Shown: positions 49,641 through 61,289 of the stretch, in pieces
How the letters are laid out: each line of letters opens with the position of its first letter
Numbering within the stretch: the stretch's first letter is position 1
DNA from: Trichostrongylus colubriformis
Lineage: Eukaryota; Nematoda; Chromadorea; Rhabditida; Trichostrongylidae
Direction of reading: 5' to 3'
DNA: 64,000 nucleotides
NCBI GenBank assembly: GCA_963978905.1
Contig: OZ022261.1
Location: forward strand, 5,581,992-5,645,991
The notes under the pieces: generated by a model
Databases searched by the model: none
Told to the model about the DNA's origin: nothing
What the model saw: only the letters and a program-made list of their open reading frames with translations
Program-made: the position numbers and the translations under genes

Positions 49641-50782
49641 CTGCCCTTATGGCATACACCCACTGTATCAAATAGGTAAGTCAGAAATGACCACTGCGAG
49701 ATGTCCTCACAGGTACGTGTCTTTCCGTCCGAGTCCGCAAGTCCGTCCCTTCCTAACATCAAGTAACAGTTCATCTCGTGGTGTAAGGGCGACCAAAACC
49801 CAATTAGTTTGTATTGCTTGACTCCAATCAGTGGCGGAAGCGTCTGCTATTCGGCAAACCCTATTGTCGCTGCTTTCGTACTTTCTGCATCTCTGGGCGA
49901 AGCATTTTTATAATATTTCTCGGCTGCGATCCTTTGGGATAAGATTCGGATTGCAAACTCAGAACAGGAGTTCAGTGTTTTATGTGTGCTGAGCTTCACA
50001 AGCTATCGTTGAATCCAGTCACGCGACAAGCAGATGTCGTTAGGCTCCACCGGAATCGACACTGGTCGAATGCTAATTGCTGTCATGCACCAAACATGCC
50101 AGTAACATTAACTAGTCTCTAAACTACTGAAAGCTTCACAAAATTCCATTGCTGTTCATTTTGCATCTGAAACCTTACCGAATTCATTCTTTATAGGTCA
50201 CCTTTTCTAATATTTCTCTTGCTGTTTGTGCTCACAATAAAACTTTTTTGGTCAGTGCATGGTCATCCTTATAGCAGTGTCGCTTATCACTAATGTTAAC
50301 TTTGGCAGCTTGGGTTGGCCAATTCTTCTTGACGCGATTCCTAGCAGGGTAGGTTCACGCAAAATAAAATTGAGACAGAAGCATCTATATTATTAATGTG
50401 CCAAGCATATTATATGATTGCACAACACTGCGCTGTTCCAGGCCTGAGGAAGGGGCTAATCGCCAACATACTGCGGAATATTTCAGAAAAACTTCGGGAC
50501 TTTGGTACTTTTTGGTTATTCTTGATCTCCCTTGACGCGAAGAATCGCAATGCCTTAGATTTTTCATGATCCATCAAAAAATTTTAAGTCTGATAAAGGC
50601 CTGATAATGAGCGATCTACGAATGTTGCTGTTTTGCGAGCATGCGCTTCTGCGATATCCATGCAATAAACGAAGCATAAGTTCGGTATGTTTGTCAGTTT
50701 GTTTGTCTGCCTGACTGTCGCACCTTATGAGGGCGGCGCAGCCAATAGTATGGCATAGGTATGCATTGTGAGTGCAAATATA
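49641..50782. other. intergenic, no gene seen
   Basis: No exon or clear repeat recognised. Confidence 0.5.
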
Positions 50783-51308
50783 CAGTAGCGCTCAAAAGTA
50801 TTCGGCCAAACACTTTTTTGTCATAACTTTTTTTCTACTTGACCAAATTTGACAAAATTTTAATTTGTGGCGCCTGAACCTTTTGTCAAAATTTCCTGCT
50901 ACGTGCCGCTTGGCTCTTTTCGTGGTTTTTTTTACAAGAATTTACTACAAGACCACCGAAAAAAAGAAAAGGCTTGGTCAAGAATAACGGCTTTCTTTAC
51001 AAAAATAAAACGAGCAAGCCTCAAAGAACTTCAATATTTTGTTGAAAGACCACGAATTTGATACAGCGGCACAGCGGGACGGCATAGGGATGGCACTCCA
51101 AAAACAAAAAATTGCATTCAACCACGCAACTTACATCGTTGAGCGTCGAAATATAGACTACCCAATATAATAGTATATTTAGTACGCAGTGTATCCAGGT
51201 ACAACATACTTAAATTTCTCTTTTCTCTTTCTCTTCTAGTCGCAAAAAAGTTACAAGTGAAAAACCCAAGTGAAAAACCATTTGGCCGAATACTTTTGAG
51301 CGCTACTG
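50783..51308. mobile_element. 526-base Tc1-like element, non-autonomous
   Basis: Perfect 28-base inverted ends (left CAGTAGCGCTCAAAAGTATT..., right its exact reverse complement), flanked by TA at 50781-50782 and 51309-51310. Ends of this CAGT...CTCAAAAGTATTCGG type are typical of Tc1-like elements. The interior has no intact transposase; the longest frame is 64 codons and basic. Confidence 0.9.
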
Positions 51309-51904
51309 TACGTATATGTCTCATAATATGTATGTGTATGTATTTGTATGTGATACTATACACATGTATATGCACAATGACGACCATGAGCATTTGGCCA
51401 AACCTTTTCGACCCTAATTTTTCTTGCACTCTATTAGCTACGCAAAGTTTTATAATATCGAGCTTGAAGATATCTTGAAGATATTCGACTACTGGACAGC
51501 AAAACCATTCAAACTGCCTGATTAGAAGCACGTTTTCTCTTGAGATCACACTTTGCTTTCATTTGCATGCCTCCATTACTTAGTTTTCCTACGCTCTGCA
51601 TGTTTTTTTTTTTACTTTTTTTCTTCTCGTCTAACATTTTCCCTTTACTAGTACTCTTATACATAGGCAGTGACTAAAAGAGTAGGAGCTTTTAAGGTAC
51701 TCGTGCAGCAGATGAAAGCACAAAGGCATTCTTCGCGCCGAAGCTCTTCAAGGTTCAGAAGTTGGTCTTGTGAGCAAAAAAGAAACCCTGGTTCCCCTCT
51801 TCTTCGAGATCGCTCACTCGTCATGTGCACGGCTACTTTGCTTTTCACACCTTCAAAATTCAATCCATTCCAGTATCCATCAGGTACTTGCGAGCGTAAG
51901 CCGA

Positions 51905-52185
51905 TTGCGGAATATGAAGTCGAGGTGCTAAGTAATGCAGCATCAGAGATAGAACTGAATGAAGCAGCTAAAAATGCAATGAACAGCCCCTTACACCTTC
52001 CCTTTCGCCTCCTCTGCATCACTAGCCTCTGTAGGAAAGATGCAGACGACAAGGGCCTATGCTAGCCAGCCGCGAGCGTTGTCCGGCCCACGCAGCCATT
52101 CGGCCAGTGACGATGTGATTGCCATAAGGACCCCATAGGCTCGCTTTTCACCGAGTGGTTCGCCACAGATTATCTCGCTTTTTAC
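51905..52185 (+). repeat. dispersed repeat family G, copy 4
   Basis: GGAATATGAAGTCGAGGTGC start and CTCTGCATCACTAGCC core, ending near GGTTCGCCACAGATTATCTC. Confidence 0.65.
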
Positions 52186-52208
52186 AGAGAACATCGGTCC
52201 AAACCTAC

Positions 52209-52413
52209 TTTTTTCATTATCCTCCTTCCGATCTGTTCAAAGTTGAGCAGGTCGTTCAATCCGTCCCCTGCAACCGTGTCTTGTAGATTTTGTATTGCCC
52301 AAGTCTTTTCTTTTTCAATCACTTGATGGATGTACGTGTACATCTGTGCTGAATCGTCGAATTCAGTTCTCGGTACACATAAATACTCTGTCAGCGTCCT
52401 CACTTAGGCTCAT
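52209..52413 (-). pseudogene. first exon of an unrecognised gene, apparently frameshifted
   Basis: From ATG 52413, directly after a CAG acceptor, the frame reads MSLSEDADRVFMCTEN and hits a stop. The overlapping frame then carries on as EFDDSAQMYTYIHQVIEKEK through ...GDGLNDLLNFEQIGRRIMKK to a GTAGGT donor. Both halves read like one acidic protein broken by a one-base shift near 52360. It could be an assembly error, a pseudogene, or two overlapping frames of which one is chance. It is head to head with the plus-strand gene starting at 52611. Confidence 0.35.
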
Positions 52414-52610
52414 CTGTCCCTTGAAAGGCCGTGAAGATGGTATAGATTTCATTGGTGATCATTGCGATCTCCTACTAATCATGATATTATTAGGTCTCGC
52501 TCTTGCTTGTGAACCCCTGTCTCTCTGCTGTATTTTTTCTGCGTTTGATGTAGTAGAAAATTGAATAGATAATCAAACAAATAGTTTTCGGCAGTACATC
52601 CTTTACAGAT

Positions 52611-55600
52611 ATGGCCGACATTCTGACTTCCCCAACAATCAAATCGGGTAACGTATTGGCGCTTCTCAACACACTCTACACTTCAGGATTCGCTTCGGCA
52701 CCACCGAGCACTCCGATGTTGAAGGGTAATTTTGACTGAGCTAAGAGTGAATGCAGTTTGAAAGAGGAGGCGTATGTAATGCAGTTTCAAAGGTCATGAA
52801 TCGCTGTCGAAAAGGCGCAAAAACCCCTTCGAAATTCTCCTAATCGTTCGATCTATTAATTATTGGTGCTATCATGATGAGTGGTAGAGAGGCATCTCGC
52901 AGAATGTTTAAGAAATCTGTGCCAATTTGCACACTGAAGCCTATATTTTTGCGTAAGCCCTAATTCAAAAACGGAGTTCTTTTCCTCAAACCAGGACTCA
53001 GGAAAAAATTGCCTTAGACACAAAAATTTCGCCGAACCCGTCGGGTGCCCCCTCTTCACGACTGCACCCAATTATCTGTTGTACGGACCCCCACCCAGGA
53101 TGCGCTCCGCCCACTTTGCCCGGGATTCTTTCGTGGCCTTCAGGAACTCGTCGCTGACCTGAATCCACCTTCCACCCACGTTTGGGACACATTCAAACCC
53201 AACAATTCAGTCTGAAAACGGAACATCTTAGTGCACGCTCCGCCCATCGTGAGCGGATCCTAATTTGGTCTATGTGTGCCCTTTACTTCTTGTCTCATGC
53301 CCCACCCATCCCCAACTTGTCTCCATCTCCACTCGTGGCAGTCGAACGGACGGAGGGAGGGACGTACAGACAGACGAAGCGTTTTATATATAGTAGGGAT
53401 AATACTCCATAAGTGATGAAGGTATAATGGTGACAGGTGACCTTGCATCCACCCCACAAACATATCCTTCACCAGTGAGAGTCCAGCTCAATCATGCTTC
53501 TCAGTTCCTCCAAGGTAAATCAATTGGTACCAGTTCTATTTAGGACTATGACGCTCATGTCTCAAGGCTTTTGACTGGCCCGCGTGGTTATTGTAGCCAT
53601 GGTCGCATTCACCAGAAGTAGTACACCTGGCGCACCACAAGAATGTCAAATACTTCTGCTTTTATACCTTATCGATTTGGCCGGTGCTGCAAGTAGAAAA
53701 ATAAAAAAAGTTGAAGTAGAGGAAAGTAAAATGGGCTGAGTGTTGATCGTATTCAATGAATGTTCCCATAATCACAATGTCCCTTATCCTTTGTTTGAGA
53801 GCTCACGGTTGATTCTCGATGGAAGGTGAGTATATGTGTACACTCACGTTAGGTCGCGTCCATACTTTGCGCCGGCAGGGCGTGGCTGCGTTCGCAGGCA
53901 GCGAGGCGGAGTGACACGGGCGGAGGTGCACAGACGAAGCGGGTAAGGATGCAGTGTGCCATAGGCAGAGACACAGAGCAACGAAGCCACGCCCTGCCGC
54001 CGGCACGGCAAGTATGAACGCTCTCTTATGGATCACTGTCAATGTTTCCTATAACTGCCTGCCTGGATGATCGAAAATTCTGCTTCTGTGCAATGCAAGA
54101 TGGAATGTTACTGAAATCTTATTTTACAGGAAGGACGATGCACACACTGTATGCGGTGTCTTTTATTGTATATGTATCAAATTGTATGTGTGACTGGTTC
54201 CACGTGTGGGCTACACTAAAGGTTTGTTCTTTTGAGACACGAGAGGAATGTTGGGACTTGTGAGATAACAAGAAAAGTTTTTGCGGTTTTTGAAAAGTCA
54301 GATTTGTTGATCTTCTAAGAGCAGGAAAACGCAGACGAAACAGCAAACAACCATTGCTTTTCACCACGCCTTTTGCAGGCATTTAGTGCCTCCAACAAAG
54401 TGTACCACCGCTTTTCCATTTGATTATTCGACAACCAATTCTTATCTTCGTCATCGATCATTTAAAAGGAAAAAGTGGTAGTCATTTGGGCCATGTTCCG
54501 GGTAAGGCATCAGTTTCCATCCGAACTCGGATATTTTACGACTTGGCACTTCCACTATGTGGGCGAGCGTTGTCATGCATGCGGATAGCGTCACAATTCG
54601 ACGCTTCTCTTTTTCAGCGGCCGATCCATCCAGCTGCTAAAAATAAAAGCCTGCAGTGCGGTAGCCTGTCGCGGCTGTAGCTCATTGTGGGTGATGCATT
54701 TGCAGTCCAACCAAACCCAGACAAGCCATGCTCGGCTGGAACACAGGCTACTAACCAGTACTAACCAGTGTCAGGAATGGATCGAGAAATCCACGACGAA
54801 GAGGGTGGTATTTTAGGTTGGAAAGCGGGGGAAGGTCTAATGGTGAAGTTTGACTGAGTTATTTCTTAATAGCCATGCATTGTCTGAAATTTTGAGCCAC
54901 TTAGCCAATTTCGAAAAAGTTGTAAAGCCACGCATGCGTCAATCAGTAGGTTCTATTTTCCACGAAAAATTTTCTGACCACACCTAATTTTTTTACACGT
55001 ACGACTTCCCATCTTCTGTGACGATGGACCTCATCCAGTCATCGGTACACTTGTAGGAAAGCAGCACAGCAACCGTCTGGGTACTTTAGTGGCAATCACA
55101 CTCCACTAGATCATGGGGTACGTACTGCCGCAATTTCTATACCGTTTCCAACTAACGCAGGTGGCCGTCGATGGTGGTGGAGTGAGCAACCAATCTGCAC
55201 CAGTACGGAATAGTGTGCCGTCGAGCAGTTGGGGCAATCGGTAATTCTCGACATGGGATGATTATCCACCGGCGAGATTCGCGAGGTTGAATTCCTCAGC
55301 GGGGAAACGTTTGAAGCAGTCTCATGCAGTGCATTCAAACACCGTACGCTCACCGCTGCGGCTTTACGTGGCCAGGGGATGTGGCTGCAACTACAGATTT
55401 GAAGTTGTACACTAATAAATTATGAATGCACTGCTGTGGAACTTCTATGCTGCTAGAGATGGCTATGCAGAAATTCAAGAGAAAGGATGATGATAAAGCT
55501 GCCCACATGTGTTCCTCAAAGAAAGCGGGAAGGGGTGGGGGGGGGGGGGTGGTCGGGAGAACGAGGAAATGGGGAGAAATGATCGTTTTAAAACGAGCAT

Positions 55601-58103
55601 TGGAGGTTAAACGCGATAATCGGTAGAGAAACACGGATTCAGAAGACCGACGTTGTGGTTTGTATTCGCATCTCTCGCCCATTTCTTCGAACTGTAGCCT
55701 TTCCGAGTTGCTTGCTGGCGGAAATGTCATTTGTTGTCTCGTAGGATGCATTTCATCCATTCATGATGATGCAAAATGAGTGAAACAACAAGTAGCAGCA
55801 ATCACATCAAACAATGACAGGGAGAATAAACGAAAGGGTAAGAAAAAAGGTGTACGTGGTGAAAAATCGATAGATTATGAAATTGACGTCTTACAAGGTG
55901 TCGTATGTGCAATGTGGGCAACCTAACGAACTGCAAGCTCAACGGCAGCCTGACCGTAAGCCAAATTGCCACCTCACGGTGCTTTCAAACGCACACGGGA
56001 GAAGCTGATAAAGGGCAGACTACATGAAGAAAAACTCGCTCCCGAAAACCGCTGAGACACTCCTTACAGCCTACTCAAAATGTGCAGTTGTGCATCCTGG
56101 CTTTGTTATCTGAAAACTGAATTTTTTCAGGGAATGGTGACTTCCTTCCCACTGGAAAACTGGCTTGTCGTCTCTTTAGTTGTGACAGTAGTGGCCGGGT
56201 CAATGTTAACATGGTTATTATTGGTCAGTTGTTTTTCTCGTTGTTTTCAAATTGAGAAAATAGAATCAATGTGGATGATTTTATGGGGAAACCCCATGAT
56301 GTGGCAATGCAAACGAGGTGGAAGATTTCTGTAGGGTTCTATTCAATTGAGATAATGCATTACACAGATAGGCGGTTCAGTGCCAAGAAATCAGCGAGCG
56401 CAATTCAAAGGTGAGCAATTTCGAAGAAGGATGTGGAATGAAGTGCATAGAAAAATTAATTCCACTTACTAATACTTGACGGATAAAAGAAGAAAACGTA
56501 ATGAATTTGTGTTCTTTTTTTCAAGCTATGACATTGCGCTTACTTCCAGGAATGACATGAACAACCCTGAAGGCTTATGAATTTGCCTCAAGTAGCCTTA
56601 TGCGGTGATGTTCTAAATTTCAGAAGGAACAGCATGATTTGATGACCTTATTTCAATAATTTCTTCAAAGACTTCACAAGTTATAACTGAAATGCAACAG
56701 CTATACTAAAGATATGAAAGGCTCATCGAGCAGCTGTTTGTACAGCTGCACATGCACAATAATTCAAACGCCACATCTAATTAAAGAGTCGTCACAAATT
56801 CTGAGAAATCAGGCAAATATGATGCGGGAGGTGTCGATGAGGCGTCATGCTGCTGCAATTCGTTCCATCGCTCTAAATATGATTCCTTTTTTACGGTTTA
56901 ATTTTAGAGCTCATTGAAATACCCATAAATCTTCGATGGTGGCATGGCATTCTTGCCGAGGTGCCATGGAGGATTCCTAAGAGAGCGCTGTCTTTTAGCT
57001 ATTTAGTGAATCAAAAAAATCGTGCACGGAAAATGAGTTTACTTGTTGTTTATATATTTATGTTGTGTTTTCAAGATAAGGACGGCATGCAAAGGTTCAC
57101 GCGAGAAAGTGAGAATCCGGCTAAGATCAGGCTCCTCAAAGTGGCGGACGAGGGGGTGGGGCGTCCGAGCGGGTGCCACATGAGGAGCTATCTCAACCGG
57201 AATAATACTTTTTGAAGTGAAACTTTGCATGTGGTTCTTAGTAAGCAAAAACAACCTAAGTTTACAGGCAACGGAGAAACTCATTTTTTCAAGCACGATT
57301 CCTTTAACCAACTGAAACGAAGCAAAGATAGGTGGGTACACGAAGGGACTAAGTGGAAAAAGAAGAGAGCAATTTCGCAGCTCTATTATACACGAGGCCT
57401 TGCCCGAATCCGCCGGGCGAGTTTTGCGAGAAAAAGGGGTGGGGCAAACTTCGTTGTTAGCGGACTTGGCTTCTTGCCGTCTGCATCTAACCCTCAGCTG
57501 CAAGTGATGCAGAGCAGATCAAAGGAAGCTGTGATTCGCTCCATTCTTTTTGCTGTGGCACCACTGACATTGAGCACCTCGACATTCATATGCAACATCT
57601 ATTCCACGATCTGTCAAATTTATTTCTTACGGGGTCTTTAAAAGAAGGGAAATTCTATTCAAGGATTTCTTAACCAGTTCAAAAAATGTAGACGAGCCCA
57701 ACAGCGTGCGGCGAGCGCTGAGACTTTTGGACTCATCGCATCGGCTCCTACTGCTGTAATGCCGTGTCACACATGACAGTTGTATAAAGTTGTGCGCGAA
57801 ATCGAAGCAATAATGTAATTCTGCTCAATTTTGAAATTGCTGACAACTTAGGCATTAATCCGCTTTTGGATCGATGAAGGAATAAATCGTTTGCCCATTC
57901 AACGTTTTTATCCTTTTGCTGATTAAACAGCCTATTGGCCACCGAGGAAGAGTCTCAGCACAGCCTCTAACAATGATTTCTTACGACAGAAGGAAAACAC
58001 ACTGCTCAAACCAGCAAACTACAGTACCTGTGAAGATGTTTTCTTACGTTTATTTTACAGGTTCTATGCATGGAGAATGCCTTTGCACACCGTCTTGACG
58101 TAA
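52611..58103 (+). CDS. small protein with two membrane segments, 171 residues, five exons
   Basis: Exons, phase-consistent: 52611-52725 (ATG two bases after a TTTACAG acceptor, suggesting spliced-leader trans-splicing), 54130-54221, 56131-56223, 56368-56410, 57931-58103 (stop). Together they make 516 bases. The N-terminus (MADILTSPTIKSGNVLALLN) is soluble. A hydrophobic stretch (LYAVSFIVYVSNCMCDWFHV) and a strong one (WLVVSLVVTVVAGSMLTWLL) follow, then a polar tail (YWPPRKSLSTASNNDFLRQK) ending MPLHTVLT. No family recognised. Exon 3 also follows a strong TTTTTTCAG three bases before an ATG (56134), so a shorter 101-residue product is possible. The minus-strand gene at 54993-55384 lies inside intron 2. 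Confidence 0.6.
53851..54025. repeat. MITE family D, copy 3
   Basis: Inverted ends AGGTCGCGTCCATACTTTGC and GGCAAGTATGAACGCTCTCT, with long paired inner arms (GCCGGCAGGGCGTGGCTGCG and its mirror). It lies in intron 1 of the 52611-58103 gene. Confidence 0.8.
54993..55384 (-). CDS. last two exons of an unrecognised gene, antisense inside an intron
   Basis: Exon 55126-55384 follows TGTAGTTGCAG and encodes 86 codons beginning HIPWPRKAAAVSVRCLNALH, with a CPNCSTAHYSVLVQIGCS stretch; its GTACGTAC donor leads through a 49-base intron (acceptor GTACCCAG) into 54993-55076 (TVAVLLSYKCTDDWM ... DGKSYV, stop). Phases match. The cysteine pairs are not a recognisable zinc motif. Upstream exons were not found; family-I repeat DNA lies directly 5'. 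Confidence 0.5.
55560..55990 (+). repeat. dispersed repeat family I, copy 2
   Basis: Parallels 34107-34540 in the same orientation (GGAGAAATGATCGTT start, GTAGCAGCAATCACATC, GTGTCGTATGTGCAATGTGG). A G tract precedes it at 55537-55550. Confidence 0.6.
57010..57303. repeat. foldback MITE family H, copy 3 (short)
   Basis: Left AATCGTGCACGGAAAATGAG plus TATTTATGTTGTGTTTTC, mirrored on the right by CGGAGAAACTCATTTTTTCA plus AAGCACGATTCC. The centre is shorter than in copy 2. It lies in intron 4 of the 52611-58103 gene. Confidence 0.75.
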
Positions 58104-59799
58104 CACCCTATCGCAGTGGATTCAGTTTGATATGGGAAGCTCTGATTGAGTGGATGCAGGTGACCTCACACTTCATTTCTAGTTTTGATTGTTTCCGTGC
58201 TGATATTGTGCATGGTGTTGGCATCTACTCGTATTTAGACGGTAAGGAATCAGGCCTAAGAGTGAGCGTTAAACTTCAGCTAAAATGAACCGCAAATTTC
58301 TTAATTATTGTGAATGAAGACCAGGGATACAAATCCGTTATATATTTCACATTTCGATGAGGTGTACCTAGCGCGACATGATAAGGCCCTTCGTGCGGAG
58401 GTTGGCTGGGCTGATTGGCACCCCAATGAGGACGTAACGCGTCGCGTACTGCAGCCACTCATAACAGACCTGCGCAGCGCCGACCATTGCGTCCTGCACA
58501 CGGGGACTATGTCTTCTGTGACCCTGACAGAAGGATAGAATAAAGGATAAAAGATCCATTTCTGTGCTTATGACAACTTCATTCGGCCTTCTATTGATTC
58601 TACGAAGTTTTTCTTCTCCGTTTTCTCAACAATCGACCAAAACATCCCATCCCCTGCTGCGATGACATGAAGCGCACGAAAAAAGAGACGACAGAAAATA
58701 CAGAAGGTAGTGAAGCTGATGGTGAACACTACCAACAGCTGAAAAGTCTAGGGAACATTAACAGCTGGCAATCCCCCACCTCCCTCCCTTCTTCAGCATG
58801 GCTCCAGTGTTGGTCAGCTAGAGTTTGCTGTAGTTGACTCTGTACGCACACTGCCTTCAAAGAAAAATGGATTTTTTTCTACTTGACCAAAAAGGAAACG
58901 ATAACACAGTCATGCCGAGAAATCTGAAAACCACGTTTGAACTGGACAATTTCCCCACGTTTATGGCGCTCAGTCATACCCTATTGCGATGAATACTGCT
59001 CCATCATTGAAGTTCCACGGCTTGAATGTTGCCCTGTGCCAATGTTCTACGAAAAATATGAGGCAATGAGCACGCGTGACAAATATATGGAATTACTAAT
59101 ATGGTAAAGAAATGGCAATGTACTGACGAGGAAATGCTAAATATAAGAAAAAGCATGAGAAGAAACAGAATGGAAATTCTAAGCTCGAAGTGTTTGAAGC
59201 TAACGGATGGCACGGATGAGGCCGCAGGCGGGGATAATGAGGGATAGTATAATCTGTGAACCGGATGAGATGATGAGAAATGACGAAAGTTCTCGACGTC
59301 GATGGCATCATTGTGGCTTCAGCTCCAGGGAAACATACGGCGGGAAACATACGGCAATGACGATACACGAATAACGGGTGATGGTCAAACCGCACGAGTA
59401 AGTCGACTCACCACAGCTGTATAGCGGCTACGTCACGGCTCGTGTCCGGCTCATTATGAGCACTGCTAAATTAACATTCCCATCCAACCACACTTCTATA
59501 CATAATATCGACTCAAGAGATTGCAGCAACTAGCTTTCGAGTGTCCTTCGTGGAGGCATTCACAACTTTTGTTTATTGATTGTTCGAATCTACACTTTAA
59601 AGATGCCATATCCTTTTCAAACAAATCCAGTTTTTGTTTCTGTTTTGAAGTGCCTTGAGAGCACTACTAAGAAAAGGGCTACGCGCAGACGGCCTGACTG
59701 ATCGGATACTTCCTTCAGATGTATGACAAGTCTGGTAACTCACAAATGTTGTGCGCAGCCGGTAGAGCTATGTTTTTCTCCCCGCCTTTGAAGTACTGG
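58104..59799. other. intergenic, no supported gene
   Basis: Overlapping short ORFs near 58301-58559 on both strands reflect one GC-rich segment. Nothing recognisable. Confidence 0.4.
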
Positions 59800-60800
59800 G
59801 TTGAGGAATAAGTACCCACCGTTTTTAATTCCCTGTGTTTCACAACGTTCACTTCATCTTTACACGGAGTATATATGTGTAACATACATAAAGCTTTTCC
59901 TGCTCTACGGTACGTTGCTATTTGTTTTTAATTCCTTTGATTGCTTAATATTTATTAGGTTTAGAAACGAAGTAATTAAAAGGAAAAAATTTGCACTCTC
60001 GACATTTCCTCTTCTTCGTATGCCATCGAGGTTCAAAAAGCGCATACGTTTCCGATAAAGCTTTTTCAGCTCTGCGAACAGTTCCATTTGTTTTTGATCG
60101 TTTAATTTTTTAGTATTTCTAAGGTTTTGAAATAGAGTGATTTGTAAGCAAAAATCTACAGGTCTGGCACATCGAGGTCCATAAGAGCTGACCTCTTCCA
60201 CGTCAGATGAAATCAAATGAGGGAATAAAGGCATCGCTGATCAGCATACTGTTATAATTATGGGTGTTCTTGTCCAATAAAAGTGTTTAATAAAAATGTC
60301 AATCTTTGGCCTGAAAAAGGGCGGGTAAGTTTTTGCTGAGTACCCCATTTCCAAGCCTTGAAGTATTGAACTATTGAAGGATTGGCTCCTTCAATAGAGC
60401 AGAAAAAGCTCTATCAATGCATATATAAATGTTGTCTTCGATCTCGATGGTAAGCGAGGAAGAGAAAATATCGAAAGTGCACATTTCTACCGTGTATTGC
60501 GTTTGTAAGCCATAAAAACAGGGAGTCGCATAGCAATTCAGAAAAAAACTACCATCTTTCGGAGCTCGAAAAATCTATCGAAAACATGTGCACATTCCTT
60601 TTTTGTTCCCGATGGCAGACGAAGAAGAGGAAATGTCGAGATTGCGAACTTTTCACCTTGATACTCAAATATTGAACAATCAAAGGAATCGAAAAACAAA
60701 TCCTTACGCCTCATTCTAGGTAGAATCGCTTCAGAACCTAAATAACATAAAACCCCTAGCTCACGCTCATCTCGTCGCAAGCCAAACGCGAAGTTTCTGT
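59800..60800. repeat. cluster of related AT-rich repeat segments
   Basis: Segments near 59920-60060, 60395-60500 and 60540-60710 share words such as CATTTCCTCTTCTTCG / CGAAGAAGAGGAAATG and TCCTTTGATTG / CAATCAAAGGA, in opposite orientations. This implies an old foldback element with internal rearrangement. Confidence 0.5.
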
Positions 60801-61104
60801 CCTAATGGGACACACCTAGGAGATGCCTTGTATATTTTCTAGCACTTATTTTGACCACGTTAATAAGTGTTTGGCTAATTATCAAGTCACTTAAGTTCCT
60901 TTCACAGATGTGTGTATTTGAGGCATTCAACAATTTTCGAGTGGCATTCCTCGTTATGTTATTGCATGACACTCCCATCACACTCCTCAATTTCTTCTTC
61001 ATTGCATCATGTCGCTGTGCTGGTCCATATGTTGGTAACTTTCTTTAATCGATTATCGCATTTGAAATTTTGTCTTTTTTCAAGTAAAAGAGTGTTTGTT
61101 ATTA

Positions 61105-61132
61105 GGTCGTTCAGTATGAAATGTCCGTTTTT
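61105..61132 (+). repeat. mariner left terminal inverted repeat
   Basis: 28 bases, identical to the reverse complement of the right repeat; the transposase binding site in this family. Confidence 0.93.
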
Positions 61133-61289
61133 CAGTAGTGCATAGTTCGAGAGTCCGTATCTAAGGCAAAACGCTCCGGCAGTCCTTGGTACTGAGTTTT
61201 GGTAAAGGTGCAGCCTCCCTCTTTCTTACCTTCGGTGGACCTCCGGCTGCCGTGGAATCTGACTTTTTTAGAAAGGTTTTTGTAACGAC

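Noticed and set aside
51657..52065. 131-codon ORFs open on both strands over the same bases
   Set aside because: Both cannot be real, the right part lies in family-G repeat, and neither has a recognisable domain or clear splice pair.
55350..55760. 136-codon minus-strand ORF with a proline run
   Set aside because: The prolines come from the G tract at 55537-55550 and most of it is family-I repeat; only the splice-bounded part below 55384 is kept as an exon.
58030..58060. Possible 31-base intron in the 57931-58103 exon
   Set aside because: Too short for a spliceosomal intron, and the uninterrupted frame reads through to a proper stop.
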